Assembly (NCBI GenBank): GCA_022984795.1
Contig: JALIHJ010000031.1
Location: 186,001 to 250,000, forward strand
Direction: 5' to 3'
From: Fabrea salina
Taxonomy: Eukaryota > Ciliophora > Heterotrichea > Heterotrichida > Fabreidae
Length of the DNA: 64,000 bases
The translations under genes were made by a program, and so were the position numbers. The notes beneath the pieces were generated by a model. It saw only the letters and a list, made by a program, of their open reading frames with translations. It did no database searches and was not told the origin of the DNA. Of this stretch, positions 54,644 through 63,900 are shown one piece after another (the stretch's first letter is position 1; each line of letters begins with the position of its first letter).

Positions 54644-55207
54644 TTATCCGGTTTTTAAAGGGCGTAGAAAATTAAATATGAAGTGAACAAGTTCTTTATA
54701 CTCCTTTTTGACTTTGCCCATTTGGTTAAGGTCCTTTTTGTAGTAGTGGGCACAGAAACGCGTAATGTGGCCTTGAATTTGGTTCCTTTTCATCATAAAT
54801 AACTTGTAACCAATTAGTCTTTTGACGAGCTTTCCACTGTAAGACTCGTGGAAAGTTATGTCCAAACGAAACTTCTGCACAAAGTGTTCGACTACTTCTA
54901 TTGGAACTTCACAGGCGAACTCAGGAGTGTCTTTTAAAGTAACCAGTTCTTCAAGTGAGTAGTCGGGCAGAGCAATGGACCCGTACATATTTGAGGACAT
55001 TACAGTGAAGTCTTCGTACTCGTCGAGAAGAAGGTCAATTAGTTCCTTGGTGATTCTGAGTTGCTTTCTCCGGGGAGAGTTTATTTCTTGTTTTAGGTGT
55101 TCTAAGTACTTAGTCAGAAAAGCAGTGTTGGAGTCTTTGAGGAGTTGGGACAAAGGACCCTTTTCCTCTTTTTGGAGAAGAATACGGGCTGCTAGCTTGT
55201 TTTCCAT
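54644..55207 (-). CDS. Helical protein, 187 aa, unknown
   Basis: Almost fully helical, Leu/Lys-rich (LLKDSNTAFLTKYLEHLKQE, LRITKELIDLLLDEYEDF) with a central MYGSIALPDYSLEEL turn and an aromatic/His C-terminus (ITRFCAHYYKKDL). No signal, membrane segment or recognised domain. Confidence 0.6.
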   Translation of the reverse strand: MENKLAARILLQKEEKGPLSQLLKDSNTAFLTKYLEHLKQEINSPRRKQLRITKELIDLLLDEYEDFTVMSSNMYGSIALPDYSLEELVTLKDTPEFACEVPIEVVEHFVQKFRLDITFHESYSGKLVKRLIGYKLFMMKRNQIQGHITRFCAHYYKKDLNQMGKVKKEYKELVHFIFNFLRPLKTG

Positions 55208-55237
55208 ATTTAAAAGTATTAGCCAATATAGTGGAAA

Positions 55238-56380
55238 ATGGTAAGAATAACTCCTGAGTTACTCAGAAAGCGTTCAGAACACAACGAAGGACAACTAAGT
55301 AACCTAGAAGAGATTTCACTCCACCAGTTCGACATAGAAAGAATCGAGCACCTAGACAAGTACTGCAAACACCTCAGGATTCTTTACTTGCAAAACAACA
55401 TTATTCCGCGCATGGAAAATCTCAACCGACTCAAAGAGTTGGAGTACTTGAACCTTGCACTCAACAACATTTCCCTAATAGAAAACATCGAACGTTGCGA
55501 GTCCTTGAAGAAACTAGACTTGACTCTTAACTTCATTGAACTGAAGGATCTAGAAAGGAGTCTTTCTAACTTGAAACCAGTCGAAAGCCTAGAGCAACTG
55601 TACCTAACTGGGAACCCCTGCACTGACTGGGAGCACTTCAGACAGTTTACAGTAGCTATGCTTCCGCAACTGCACCAACTAGACGGAAAGGACATCAGCC
55701 ACACAGAAAGGCTTTCTGCACTGCAAGAGTTGCCTAGACTGCTTGAGTTGCTGGAACAGGAACTCCAGAACACAGAAGAACGCCAAAGAGGGTTTACGAA
55801 AGAAACCAAACTAGAAATAGCCAGGGAAAACGAAAGAGTGGAAAAGGAAAAAGAAGAACAAAGGAAAAAAACAGACAAGGAGTACTACGGAATCAAAGAG
55901 CCCGAACCTGCGAGTTTATACAACAACAAAGGAGAAATAAGACAGTGCAACCAAGGAGGTTACAAGTTTGACATCTACGAAAAGAACGAAAAAACAACCC
56001 AGTACATAGTTCTGGAACTCTTCGTGCCTAAGTACCTAGACACCTCCCAAATAGACGTGGACCTCAACCCTACTTACGTGCGAGTCAACATCAAAAACAA
56101 AATCACACAACTGACTTTTGCTTGCGAAGTAAAAGTAGAAGACAGCCAGGCCATGCGGTCCCAAACTACAGGGGCCCTGCAACTAAAGATGCCCAAAGTA
56201 AAACCAACCCTTGTTCCTTTTTACCAACTCAAAGAAGAAAAGCCGCCCAAAGCCCCCAAAAGCCACACAAGTCCCCAGGAACCCCAAAGTGCCAAACAAA
56301 ACTCACTGAAAACAGAAGAAGAAAAGAAACAAGAAGCAGAAGACTGGGAAGACGACCCCGAAGTGCCTCCTTTGGAGTAA
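55238..56380 (+). CDS. DNAAF11: Dynein axonemal assembly factor 11 (LRRC6/tilB)
   Basis: A 380-residue protein: start MVRITPELLRKRSEHNEG matches the family, then LRRs (about 20-130), LRRCT cap (NPCTDWEHFRQFTVAMLPQL, LDGKDI), a Glu/Lys coiled coil (about 160-215) and a CS/HSP20-like domain (about 240-335; VLELFVPKYLDTSQIDVDL, YVRVNIKNK). It assembles outer and inner arm dyneins in the cytoplasm before ciliary import. Confidence 0.95.
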   Translation: MVRITPELLRKRSEHNEGQLSNLEEISLHQFDIERIEHLDKYCKHLRILYLQNNIIPRMENLNRLKELEYLNLALNNISLIENIERCESLKKLDLTLNFIELKDLERSLSNLKPVESLEQLYLTGNPCTDWEHFRQFTVAMLPQLHQLDGKDISHTERLSALQELPRLLELLEQELQNTEERQRGFTKETKLEIARENERVEKEKEEQRKKTDKEYYGIKEPEPASLYNNKGEIRQCNQGGYKFDIYEKNEKTTQYIVLELFVPKYLDTSQIDVDLNPTYVRVNIKNKITQLTFACEVKVEDSQAMRSQTTGALQLKMPKVKPTLVPFYQLKEEKPPKAPKSHTSPQEPQSAKQNSLKTEEEKKQEAEDWEDDPEVPPLE

Positions 56381-56427
56381 TCACTCCGAAATTACCATTT
56401 CAAGATCACCCTATAATATTAACTAAA

Positions 56428-58203
56428 ATGGAAAAAAACTCTGCCAAGAGAGAAAGGTCCAGATCCCGATCACCTCCAAAACAAGAAACAATTAAGTTGC
56501 ACGTATCCAATCTCAGCCTAGCCATCACGGAAGCACAGATCGGCCAGCTTTTTTCCAGGTTTGGAAAAGTCAGTGACGTGAAGGTAATTCGAAAATCCCC
56601 CACAGGACAACCCCTTCGAGACAGCGTATACAGCTTCGTAGTAATGTCAGACGTTTCTGAAGGCAGACAAGCAATGGAGCAACTCAACCGAGAAGGCTGG
56701 CAGGTGAACTTGAGCAGACACGCCCGCGAAAAAGCAGCCTTCCAGCCCGTGCTGCCCCTGCCTACTCTGCAAGCCTTCCAGTTCAATGCACAAGCCACCT
56801 ACATAATGCTCATTAACAACGGAAAACGTGCACCCAACATGCCTATGGACCCCCTGACCCTTGAAAAAATCATCTCAGAAAACCACCCCTCTGCACGCGC
56901 TATGGAGGGAATCCCCGAAGTAATGAAGGGGTTCTACTTGGTGCGTGAAGTCTGGATTGGCAACATCTCGCCTGCTACTGACAAAAAAGCCCTTTTCGAC
57001 ACCTTCATACAGTTCGGGAAGATTGAGGGAATTGAAATGTTTTCGTCTAAGTGTTTTGCTTTTATTAAATATAGAAAGGTAATGAGTGCCACCCTTGCGT
57101 ATGAACGCGGGCAGGGACTCATGGTCGATAACCGTCCTGTGAAAGTGGCCTTTGCAGACCCCACTCGGAGAATTGACATAATAGGGGATTCAGCAGTGCC
57201 TGATGACCCTAACTTTAACCCTGTGGATGACGAGAACTTCAGGAGTCTGTATTTAAGCTACTCGCCAGGATCTTTGATTCCCACAGAAACTAAGCTTCGC
57301 GAAGTATTTAACAGATATGGAATAGTAACTGGTATTTACGTAAAAAAACACACAGACAAACCCTACGCCTTTGTGGACTTCGAAAAAGGAGAACAAGCCT
57401 CCCTAGCTCGCAAGCTGCTCTACCTAGAAGACCCCCAAGGCACCAAAAGAAAGGAACTTGGCGACTCCCACTTGGACATTTCGTTTAAAAACACAAACAA
57501 CATTGTCAACAAAAACGGAGTCAAAAACGGGGTTAAGTACCAAGACCGCCCTCAAAACTACGACGTCAAAGAAATGGCCCAGAAACTCCTCCAAGGGTCC
57601 TCCGACGTTATAAGCTGCTTGCAAGTCCCCCTTGACCAAACACAAACCCCCAACGAACCCCAAAACCTCCAAGTTCTCTCTGACCCGGCTGAAGACTCCA
57701 ACATCGGAAACGTGATTTGGAGCGGCTTCATGACTAGAAGCAAACAGCATAGAGTAGGAGTTGACTTAACTATGGTTAAAGGCGAGGACTGCATGCCTGA
57801 GAAAATCTACAACTTAAACATAACGCACAGAGTGCACTTTCCCGAAATAGCTAAGTACAACGTTCTGGCCACTGCTACTATGGAGGCTTCTAACGAAACC
57901 CAGCAACCCCAGTTTAATAATTATATCAATTATTTCACCCAGAAAAAACGCGTAGGATACATACCACTTAAGAACTACGCAATGTACGTGGTACCTCCTT
58001 TGCCCGAAGCCTTAGTTTTTTACAAAGACATTCAGCCCAACCAGTTACTTGCACTAATTGTCGACCCTGCGCAAAGAAAAACCCCCGAAGAAGCCAAAGC
58101 TATTGTCCAGCAGCTAGAAAAAATGCCTACCTTTCTACAAAAACTCCAGGACGTTTCGGGTTTCTCCCAGGAAAAGCAAAACCCTACAGTTTTACAGATA
58201 TAA
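56428..58203 (+). CDS. SPEN/RBM15-like RRM-SPOC protein
   Basis: A 591-residue protein with an RS-like start (KRERSRSRSPPK), RRM1 about 22-100 (LHVSNLSLAITEAQIGQLFS), RRM2 about 170-245 (EVWIGNISPATDKKALFD), RRM3 about 270-350 (KPYAFVDFEKGEQA) and a C-terminal SPOC domain about 430-585 (NVIWSGFMTRSKQHRVGVDL). SPEN-family proteins act in RNA processing, m6A deposition or repression. ATG 56428 chosen; the longer frame upstream overlaps DNAAF11. Confidence 0.9.
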   Translation: MEKNSAKRERSRSRSPPKQETIKLHVSNLSLAITEAQIGQLFSRFGKVSDVKVIRKSPTGQPLRDSVYSFVVMSDVSEGRQAMEQLNREGWQVNLSRHAREKAAFQPVLPLPTLQAFQFNAQATYIMLINNGKRAPNMPMDPLTLEKIISENHPSARAMEGIPEVMKGFYLVREVWIGNISPATDKKALFDTFIQFGKIEGIEMFSSKCFAFIKYRKVMSATLAYERGQGLMVDNRPVKVAFADPTRRIDIIGDSAVPDDPNFNPVDDENFRSLYLSYSPGSLIPTETKLREVFNRYGIVTGIYVKKHTDKPYAFVDFEKGEQASLARKLLYLEDPQGTKRKELGDSHLDISFKNTNNIVNKNGVKNGVKYQDRPQNYDVKEMAQKLLQGSSDVISCLQVPLDQTQTPNEPQNLQVLSDPAEDSNIGNVIWSGFMTRSKQHRVGVDLTMVKGEDCMPEKIYNLNITHRVHFPEIAKYNVLATATMEASNETQQPQFNNYINYFTQKKRVGYIPLKNYAMYVVPPLPEALVFYKDIQPNQLLALIVDPAQRKTPEEAKAIVQQLEKMPTFLQKLQDVSGFSQEKQNPTVLQI

Positions 58204-58213
58204 GCTATGTAAT

Positions 58214-58663
58214 CTAAGTCTCCTTTAGTTTAGACCTTAACTCCATAAGCATCAGGCCCAGTTTATTTTTGGAACCAGGCAGTGCACCTCCCCAGTAGCG
58301 ATCTCTAGGACTGTTTTCTACAAGAATTGCATCTCCAGTATTGATCAGTTTCTCTCTTAAGCTATCGTTCTGTTCAAACTTGTGCTTAAGAGCTTCAGCC
58401 ATCACTCTATTTCTAAACGAGTTCCAGTTTTCCCGCAAAGTAAACTTGCGACCTAACTTCTTTGCTAGAACCGGACTTTTGGCATTTCTGATTCTTTCCT
58501 GGATTTCTGGGTCCAAAAACTTCTGGGACTGGAAGTAGTGCTCAACTGTGCGGTAAGTTTTTCCGTCAACAGTAAAAGGCGACTCGAAAAAGTTGCTCAA
58601 AAACAAGTTTTCTTCAGAAATTCTGCGACTCGGGGCATCGTAGAAATAGATCACACTTTCCAT
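58214..58663 (-). CDS. NADAR-domain N-glycosidase-like protein, copy 1
   Basis: A 149-residue single-domain NADAR/YbiA-like protein: LFLSNFFESPFTVDGKTYRT, VEHYFQSQKF, ENWNSFRNRVMAEALKHKF, INTGDAILVENSPRDRYWG and NKLGLMLMELR. Catalytic Glu/Trp/Asp positions (VEH, VENSPRD, YWGG) are present. Homologues hydrolyse N-glycosidic bonds in riboflavin intermediates or remove NAD-derived ADP-ribose from nucleic acid. Tandem duplicate of the next gene; the coding sequences are of equal length and start 13 nt apart. Confidence 0.9.
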   Translation of the reverse strand: MESVIYFYDAPSRRISEENLFLSNFFESPFTVDGKTYRTVEHYFQSQKFLDPEIQERIRNAKSPVLAKKLGRKFTLRENWNSFRNRVMAEALKHKFEQNDSLREKLINTGDAILVENSPRDRYWGGALPGSKNKLGLMLMELRSKLKET

Positions 58664-58676
58664 TATTAACTAATGC

Positions 58677-59126
58677 CTAAGCTTCTTTTAGTTTAGACCT
58701 TAACTCCATAAGCATCAGCCCTAGTTTGTTTTCAGACCCAGGCAGTGCACCTCCCCAGTAAGGATCTCTAGGACTGTCCTCTACAAGAGTTGCATCTCCA
58801 GTATTAATCAGTTTCTCTCTTAAGCTATCGTTCTGTTCAAACTTGTGCTTAAGAGCTTCAACCATCACTTGGTCTTTGAGTGAATCCCAGTCCTCCCTTG
58901 CTTGGAATTCATGCGCTAGTTTTTTTGCTGAGTCTGCATCTGGCGCACTCCTAACTTTTTCCTGGATTTCTGGGTCCAAAAACTTCTGGCACTGGTAGTA
59001 GTGCTCAACTGTGGAATAAGTTTTTCCGCCAACAGTAAAAGGCGACTCGAAAAAGTTGTTCAGAAAAATGTTTTCCTCCAAGACTCTTTCACTTGGAACG
59101 TCGTAAAAGTAAATAACGTTTTCCAT
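58677..59126 (-). CDS. NADAR-domain N-glycosidase-like protein, copy 2
   Basis: 149 residues, same layout as copy 1 and about three quarters identical by eye (IFLNNFFESPFTVGGKTYST, VEHYYQCQKF, REDWDSLKDQVMVEALKHKF, VEDSPRDPYWG). The two ends are most conserved; residues about 55-85 differ most, so the copies have diverged in one surface region. The local tandem duplication suggests dosage or specialisation. Confidence 0.9.
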   Translation of the reverse strand: MENVIYFYDVPSERVLEENIFLNNFFESPFTVGGKTYSTVEHYYQCQKFLDPEIQEKVRSAPDADSAKKLAHEFQAREDWDSLKDQVMVEALKHKFEQNDSLREKLINTGDATLVEDSPRDPYWGGALPGSENKLGLMLMELRSKLKEA

Positions 59127-59144
59127 TAGTTTAATTTATGTATA

Positions 59145-60062
59145 TTAGTCAACAGCACAGTTAAACCAGAAATGGTCCAGTGCCTGGGACGCAGTTATTC
59201 TTTCCGAAGGCTCTAGTTTTAAGCACTGGGAAATCAAGTCCGTGAGTCCAGTCTCCAAGTACTTCCTCCAATACCTTCTATTGAAAGGAACTTCTTGTCC
59301 AGGAGTCCACTTCAGCACATACGGAGAAAACCCTACAGTCAGCACGTGCATTATTAGTCCAAAGCACCAAATATCTACAGCTGTAGTTACCCAAGCTCCA
59401 TTCTTCACTTCGGGGGCAATGTACTTAGCTGTGCCACATTCCTTTTCTATGTAAGTCCCTCCAGAACTGTCGATTCTCCTCGAAAGTCCAAAGTCCCCTA
59501 TTTTCACAATAGGGTACTCAGTGTGGACAACTTCAGGTTTCAAAAAAAGATTGCCTGGCTTCATGTCCATGTGGATCACTCCACACTTATGGATGTACTC
59601 CAAACCCCTTAAAATGTCGAAACTAAAACTCTTTAGTTTTTCAACGTCACCGTCGGGCTTCGTATTGAAAGGCCGGTTATTCACTTCAATGCGTTCTGTG
59701 AAGTAGTCGTGTCTCGGAGTGAACTCCATAAGCATTAAGAACTCAGAGTCTGTTTCGCAGTGGTCAAGCAGTTCCACTATGTTTATGTGGTGCAGTGACC
59801 TGTGTATTTCTACTTCCCTTCTAGCTGACTCCACCTGGGCGTTAGTAAAAATCTTTGCTTTGTTCAGGCGTTTTAGTACAATGTGGGTTTTTGTAAGGGA
59901 ATCGTACATCAACTCAACTGTAGTAGGACTAGCATCAGATCTATAAAGAGTGGAAACCCGCGTGTACCTTGTATTTACTGCAACTCCTTCTTTAGTTTCA
60001 ACCAAGTACTGGTGGCTTGGCAGTTCGGGGCTTTTAGTGCAGTCTTCTAAGTTTACTTCCAT
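59145..60062 (-). CDS. Ser/Thr protein kinase
   Basis: A 305-residue kinase with active motifs IVLKRLNKA (ATP Lys), IHMDMKPGNLFL (HMD for HRD, Asp, Lys and Asn kept), IGDFGLSRR and KYIAPEV, DIWCFGLIMHVL. The glycine loop is degenerate (TLYRSDASPTTV), with no GxGxxG visible. The subfamily is unclear. Divergent from mitoferrin across 11 bp (TATATTAGAAA). Confidence 0.85.
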   Translation of the reverse strand: MEVNLEDCTKSPELPSHQYLVETKEGVAVNTRYTRVSTLYRSDASPTTVELMYDSLTKTHIVLKRLNKAKIFTNAQVESARREVEIHRSLHHINIVELLDHCETDSEFLMLMEFTPRHDYFTERIEVNNRPFNTKPDGDVEKLKSFSFDILRGLEYIHKCGVIHMDMKPGNLFLKPEVVHTEYPIVKIGDFGLSRRIDSSGGTYIEKECGTAKYIAPEVKNGAWVTTAVDIWCFGLIMHVLTVGFSPYVLKWTPGQEVPFNRRYWRKYLETGLTDLISQCLKLEPSERITASQALDHFWFNCAVD

Positions 60063-60073
60063 TATATTAGAAA

Positions 60074-60984
60074 ATGGCTGAAACTCTACTTGAAATACCT
60101 ACTTGGATAAAAGCAGTTTCGGGAGCATGTGCAGGCATGGCAGAGTACTCAGTTATATTTCCGTTGGACACAGTGAAGGTAAACTCTACCTAGACTTACT
60201 CCCAAGCTGAGTCAACTAAAATATCTCTGGTGGAAAGCATCAGACTAGTTAAAAGTGCAGGTCCCTTCAGTATGTGGAGAGGAGTAACAGGCTCCCTTTT
60301 GGGCTGTGTGCCAGCCCATGGATCCTACTTCACAGTTTACGAGTCCTTAAAGCACACACTCAACATACTTCCAAACAACCAACTGTACCTGGCTTCTACT
60401 CTGCTGACAGGGTCATTAGCTACAATAGCCCACGACGTTTTCATGACTCCTATGGACGTAGTCAAACAAAGAGTACAACTCACCTGTACTTGCTCGCCAG
60501 TTGCTATGCTACTTAAAATTCTGAAGCAGGAAGGTCTAGCAGGCCTTTACAGAAGCTTGCCTGTTACCATGATGATTAACGTTCCGCAGTCTGCACTCTT
60601 TGTAACTATATTTGAAAACTTAAAGTCAGTAGTGTTTCCTGAAGGAAACGTGAGTTTGCAAGGCCACTTTTTGTGTGCAGGGCTGCAGGGTCGCTTTCGG
60701 CCGGCATCACTAACCCCTTAGATGTAGTTAAAACAAGACTGCAAACACAGAACCTTAAATCTTCTTTCGAGTGGCTCTCAACTATGTCCCAAGAAGACTC
60801 TTCAGTTTCACGCTATTTGAACATTAAGAGTTCAGCTAAGATTATTTACTCCCAAGAAGGCATTCCAGGGCTCTTCAGAGGAGTAGTTCCCAGAATGGTG
60901 TTTTTCGTGCCAGGAGCAGCAGTTTCGTGGTCGACTTATGAGTTTGTTAAGGACTTTTTATTAAATTCAGAATCATTACTTTAA
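60074..60984 (+). CDS. Mitoferrin-like iron carrier (SLC25A28/37), frame break in exon 2
   Basis: MAETLLEIPTWIKAVSG, intron 60179-60193, then carrier repeats. AGMAEYSVIFPLDTVK^TYSQ matches the mitoferrin GILEHSVMYPVDSVK block, and HDVFMTPMDVVKQRVQL and TNPLDVVKTRLQT the other two. It imports Fe2+ into mitochondria for heme and Fe-S synthesis. Near 60680-60690 the frame shifts: HFLCAG is in one frame and AAGSLSAGITNPLD in another, as if one G were missing. A sequencing or assembly error is the simplest explanation; a 14-nt intron is less likely. Its 3' end overlaps VPS8 by 9 bp. Confidence 0.82.
60179..60193 (+). other. 15-nt intron
   Basis: GTAAACTCTACCTAG, phase 0, between LDTVK and TYSQ of mitoferrin. 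Consensus T9-A10 and YAG; contains in-frame TAG. Confidence 0.92.
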
Positions 60985-63900
60985 AGCTGACCTCCTTACT
61001 TCACTTCCTTTAGCAGCCAAAGCAAAGTTGCCTCTGCGAGCTTCTTCCTTTCTACAGAGCTCACAGGTGCGTGACTTGGCACACTTGCCGTGGTAAGAGT
61101 GCCCACAAACAAAAATCAGCATTTTTTCGTCTTGGGACTTAAGCATGTCGTTTGAAATGATCAATTGACCGCAACTAGCGCACTTGAAGTCTCTAGAACT
61201 AACTCCTTTGCTTCTTAGAAGCAAGAGGTCCTGTGTCATGTTGCGGATGTCATTGTTGAGGAGGTTTATAGCTTTGCTAAGTATGTTTTTTTGGTAAGAA
61301 AACCTAGAAAGAACTCCTACTATGCTGTCCTTGAAGTACTTGAACTTGATGTTGTGTCCCCTGAACTTAGAGACTATGTGTGTGATCATCCGGTTGAAGT
61401 CTACGTTGTACACCATTCCTTCAAGGATTTGCTTGATAATTTTGAAAAGCATAGGTTCCAAGTGGGGGTAGTAAGTGAAGTACTCGTTGAAATCGTTCAA
61501 AAGCCGCAGCACGTTGTCTAGCAAACTGAACCAGTGTTCTTCGTTTTCGCTTTCGTCTAGTCGAGAAGTGTTCCTCAGACACAACTCCAGGGCGTTTTCT
61601 ATTTCAGGTTTGAGTTCCAAAATAGCTGAAGGGTGCAACTGGACCTTTTTGCGCATTTTCTGGAGTAGCTCTTCTTGTTTCTTGTCAACTAAGTCCAGCA
61701 ACAGGTCCAGGGCTTCTTTGGTCGACCCTAGTCTTTCGTAAAGATAAGCTGTTGCGTCGTGGACTTTGTAGTCTTTGCAAATGTCCAAACAGTCGTCAAG
61801 GGAGTAGTCTTCCCTCGACTTCAAAAACTCCAGTACGTTCTGGGGGCAGTTCTCGCACAGAAGTTTCACGTACTTCAGAATAAAGTTCTCGTCCAAAGAG
61901 TCCTGGGAAGAAGCCTTAACTAGTTCTCCCAGGTACTTCATTTGCAGCAAAGGAGCGTTGTCTAATTTGTCTATGATGTCGTGGTGTTGGTTTTGGAACC
62001 AGTCCCTCACTATTTTGGCAGTCCGGTCACTGTCAATGTCCACCAGCATGTTGAGCCACTGCATCACTTCATTTTTGAGTTCTTCAAGTTCTTCGTCTTC
62101 TAGTTTCTCAAAAACTTCAGAAAGCCAGTCGAACACTTTCTTTTTGGTTTCCAAACTATCACAGTGGATGAACGTACTCACACACTCCTTGTACTGGCCC
62201 AAAAGTTCTTGCAAGTAAACCAGCACTTCGGTGTAGGGCGAGTTCACTGCTATTTTAAAAAGGTCTTCGACTTCAAACTCCTCAAGTTTTGACACAGACT
62301 TGATCATTCCTAGAATTAAGGAACCCTTTTCTTCTAAAGAGTACTCAATGGGAGGGATGTACTCTGAGTTGTCTCCAAAAGAAGTCATGTAGATGTAACT
62401 GTCGATGTTTGAAGTGTTGGGAATAGTCACAGACTCTCTTCTTTGGATTTGTGGCTTCATAAGGTACTTGCCTGTTTTGATGCAGAGTTCTTTGCTGACT
62501 AAGGCAGGCTTGGTGGAGGCAGCTTTGGCAATCAAGAGCATCAGTTGGTGGTAGGCAGAAGAGTTGCCTTTGCAAACTTCTTCAAGTTTGGCAAAAAACT
62601 CTCCGAAGGAAGGAGCTCCACTTACTTGTTTTTCAAAGACTTCAGCTGCTTTTACGTTTTCAAAGAACTCCCACATAACCTTTAGAGTCACCGTAGCGTC
62701 TATTTTAATTAGCATTTCCAAGTGGTCTTCCTTTATCAACCAGTTCGAAATGTTTGCTATGGCCCAGGGAAAGTACTCCTCCAGAATGCGGCCTGAAGGA
62801 AAGGTTTGACCTCTGATGCAAAGCCTCAAGTACCAAAGCAACTTGTAAGCTACGAACTTCTGGGCTTTAAGCTCTTCTTGGGCCAAAAGAGTTTTCCGGA
62901 GCAGCCTCAGGGGGTTGACGAAACTTTGGAGAGTAGAGTTGGTGTTGATGAATATGTATGCAGTTATTAAGTTGTGCTCTTTGCAGTGAGGAATTATTTG
63001 CTTGGGGTCAATGCAGGTAGGGTCCAAACTTAAAATGAGTCTTTCTATGGTTTCGGGTTTCCCAATGTTTAAGTAAAACCCAATCATCTTTCCCAACAAG
63101 TTGATAGGCAGTTGCTTGATTTCTTTGTTGAGGATGTAGGGTTCGATGGTGTCCATGAAGAACCTCATGTTTTCCTTAGGGCCCTGGTCAATGAAGAAGT
63201 CATAGAACTCCTCAAACAACAAGTCCGTTGCTTGGATCCCTATGCAGAACTCAATAGCGTTTGAAATCTTGTAATCCCAGGAAAGAGCTCCTTCTTTAAC
63301 AAACATAGCTACAAGCCTTTCAAGTACCTGCTTAAGTTCTTGGTTCCCAGGACCAATTCCGTACATTTTCTGGCTTTTTCCTTGGAAAAGGTCCAACCCC
63401 AGCGACAAAGCGTCTAGCCAGTTGCCCTTTTTAGTAAGCGCGTCTATGCACTCCTGCCAGTTCAGCAGTCTGCCTTTGAAGAACTGTTTGTTCCCCAGCA
63501 AAAATGCTATTCTTCCTACGTTCTTAACTGAGTTCTGGAAAGTAAACCTTTCTCTCCCCATATCGTCCCTCACGTAAGCTTGAATAGCTAAGTCCTTAAC
63601 AATAAAGTTGTCTTCCAGCACTGCACTTGACATGTCGTCTCCTAGTTGTTTAGCAAAGCCCCTCGTGGTTACTATTTTCACTTCGCGACTTGCACCTATT
63701 GTCATAATCATTTCTTTACTTAGCCAGACCAAACTCTTTATTTCCCCTTCACCCTCCAAAAAGGCCACTTCGCGAGCACTGTTTTTTAAAGCGTTTTTGA
63801 ACTCATACAAACTGACTTTGTTCCCCCAACCCAATGCCAACAAAGGGTCTTTGGGTTCTTCAACCTTAGGAGTCACACCGAAGTTCCACTGCACACAGGG

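Noticed and set aside
60673-60690. 14-nt intron (GTGCAGGGCTGCAG) to repair the mitoferrin frame
   Set aside because: Length and sequence do not match any other intron here; a missing base in the G run is simpler and yields a better protein match.
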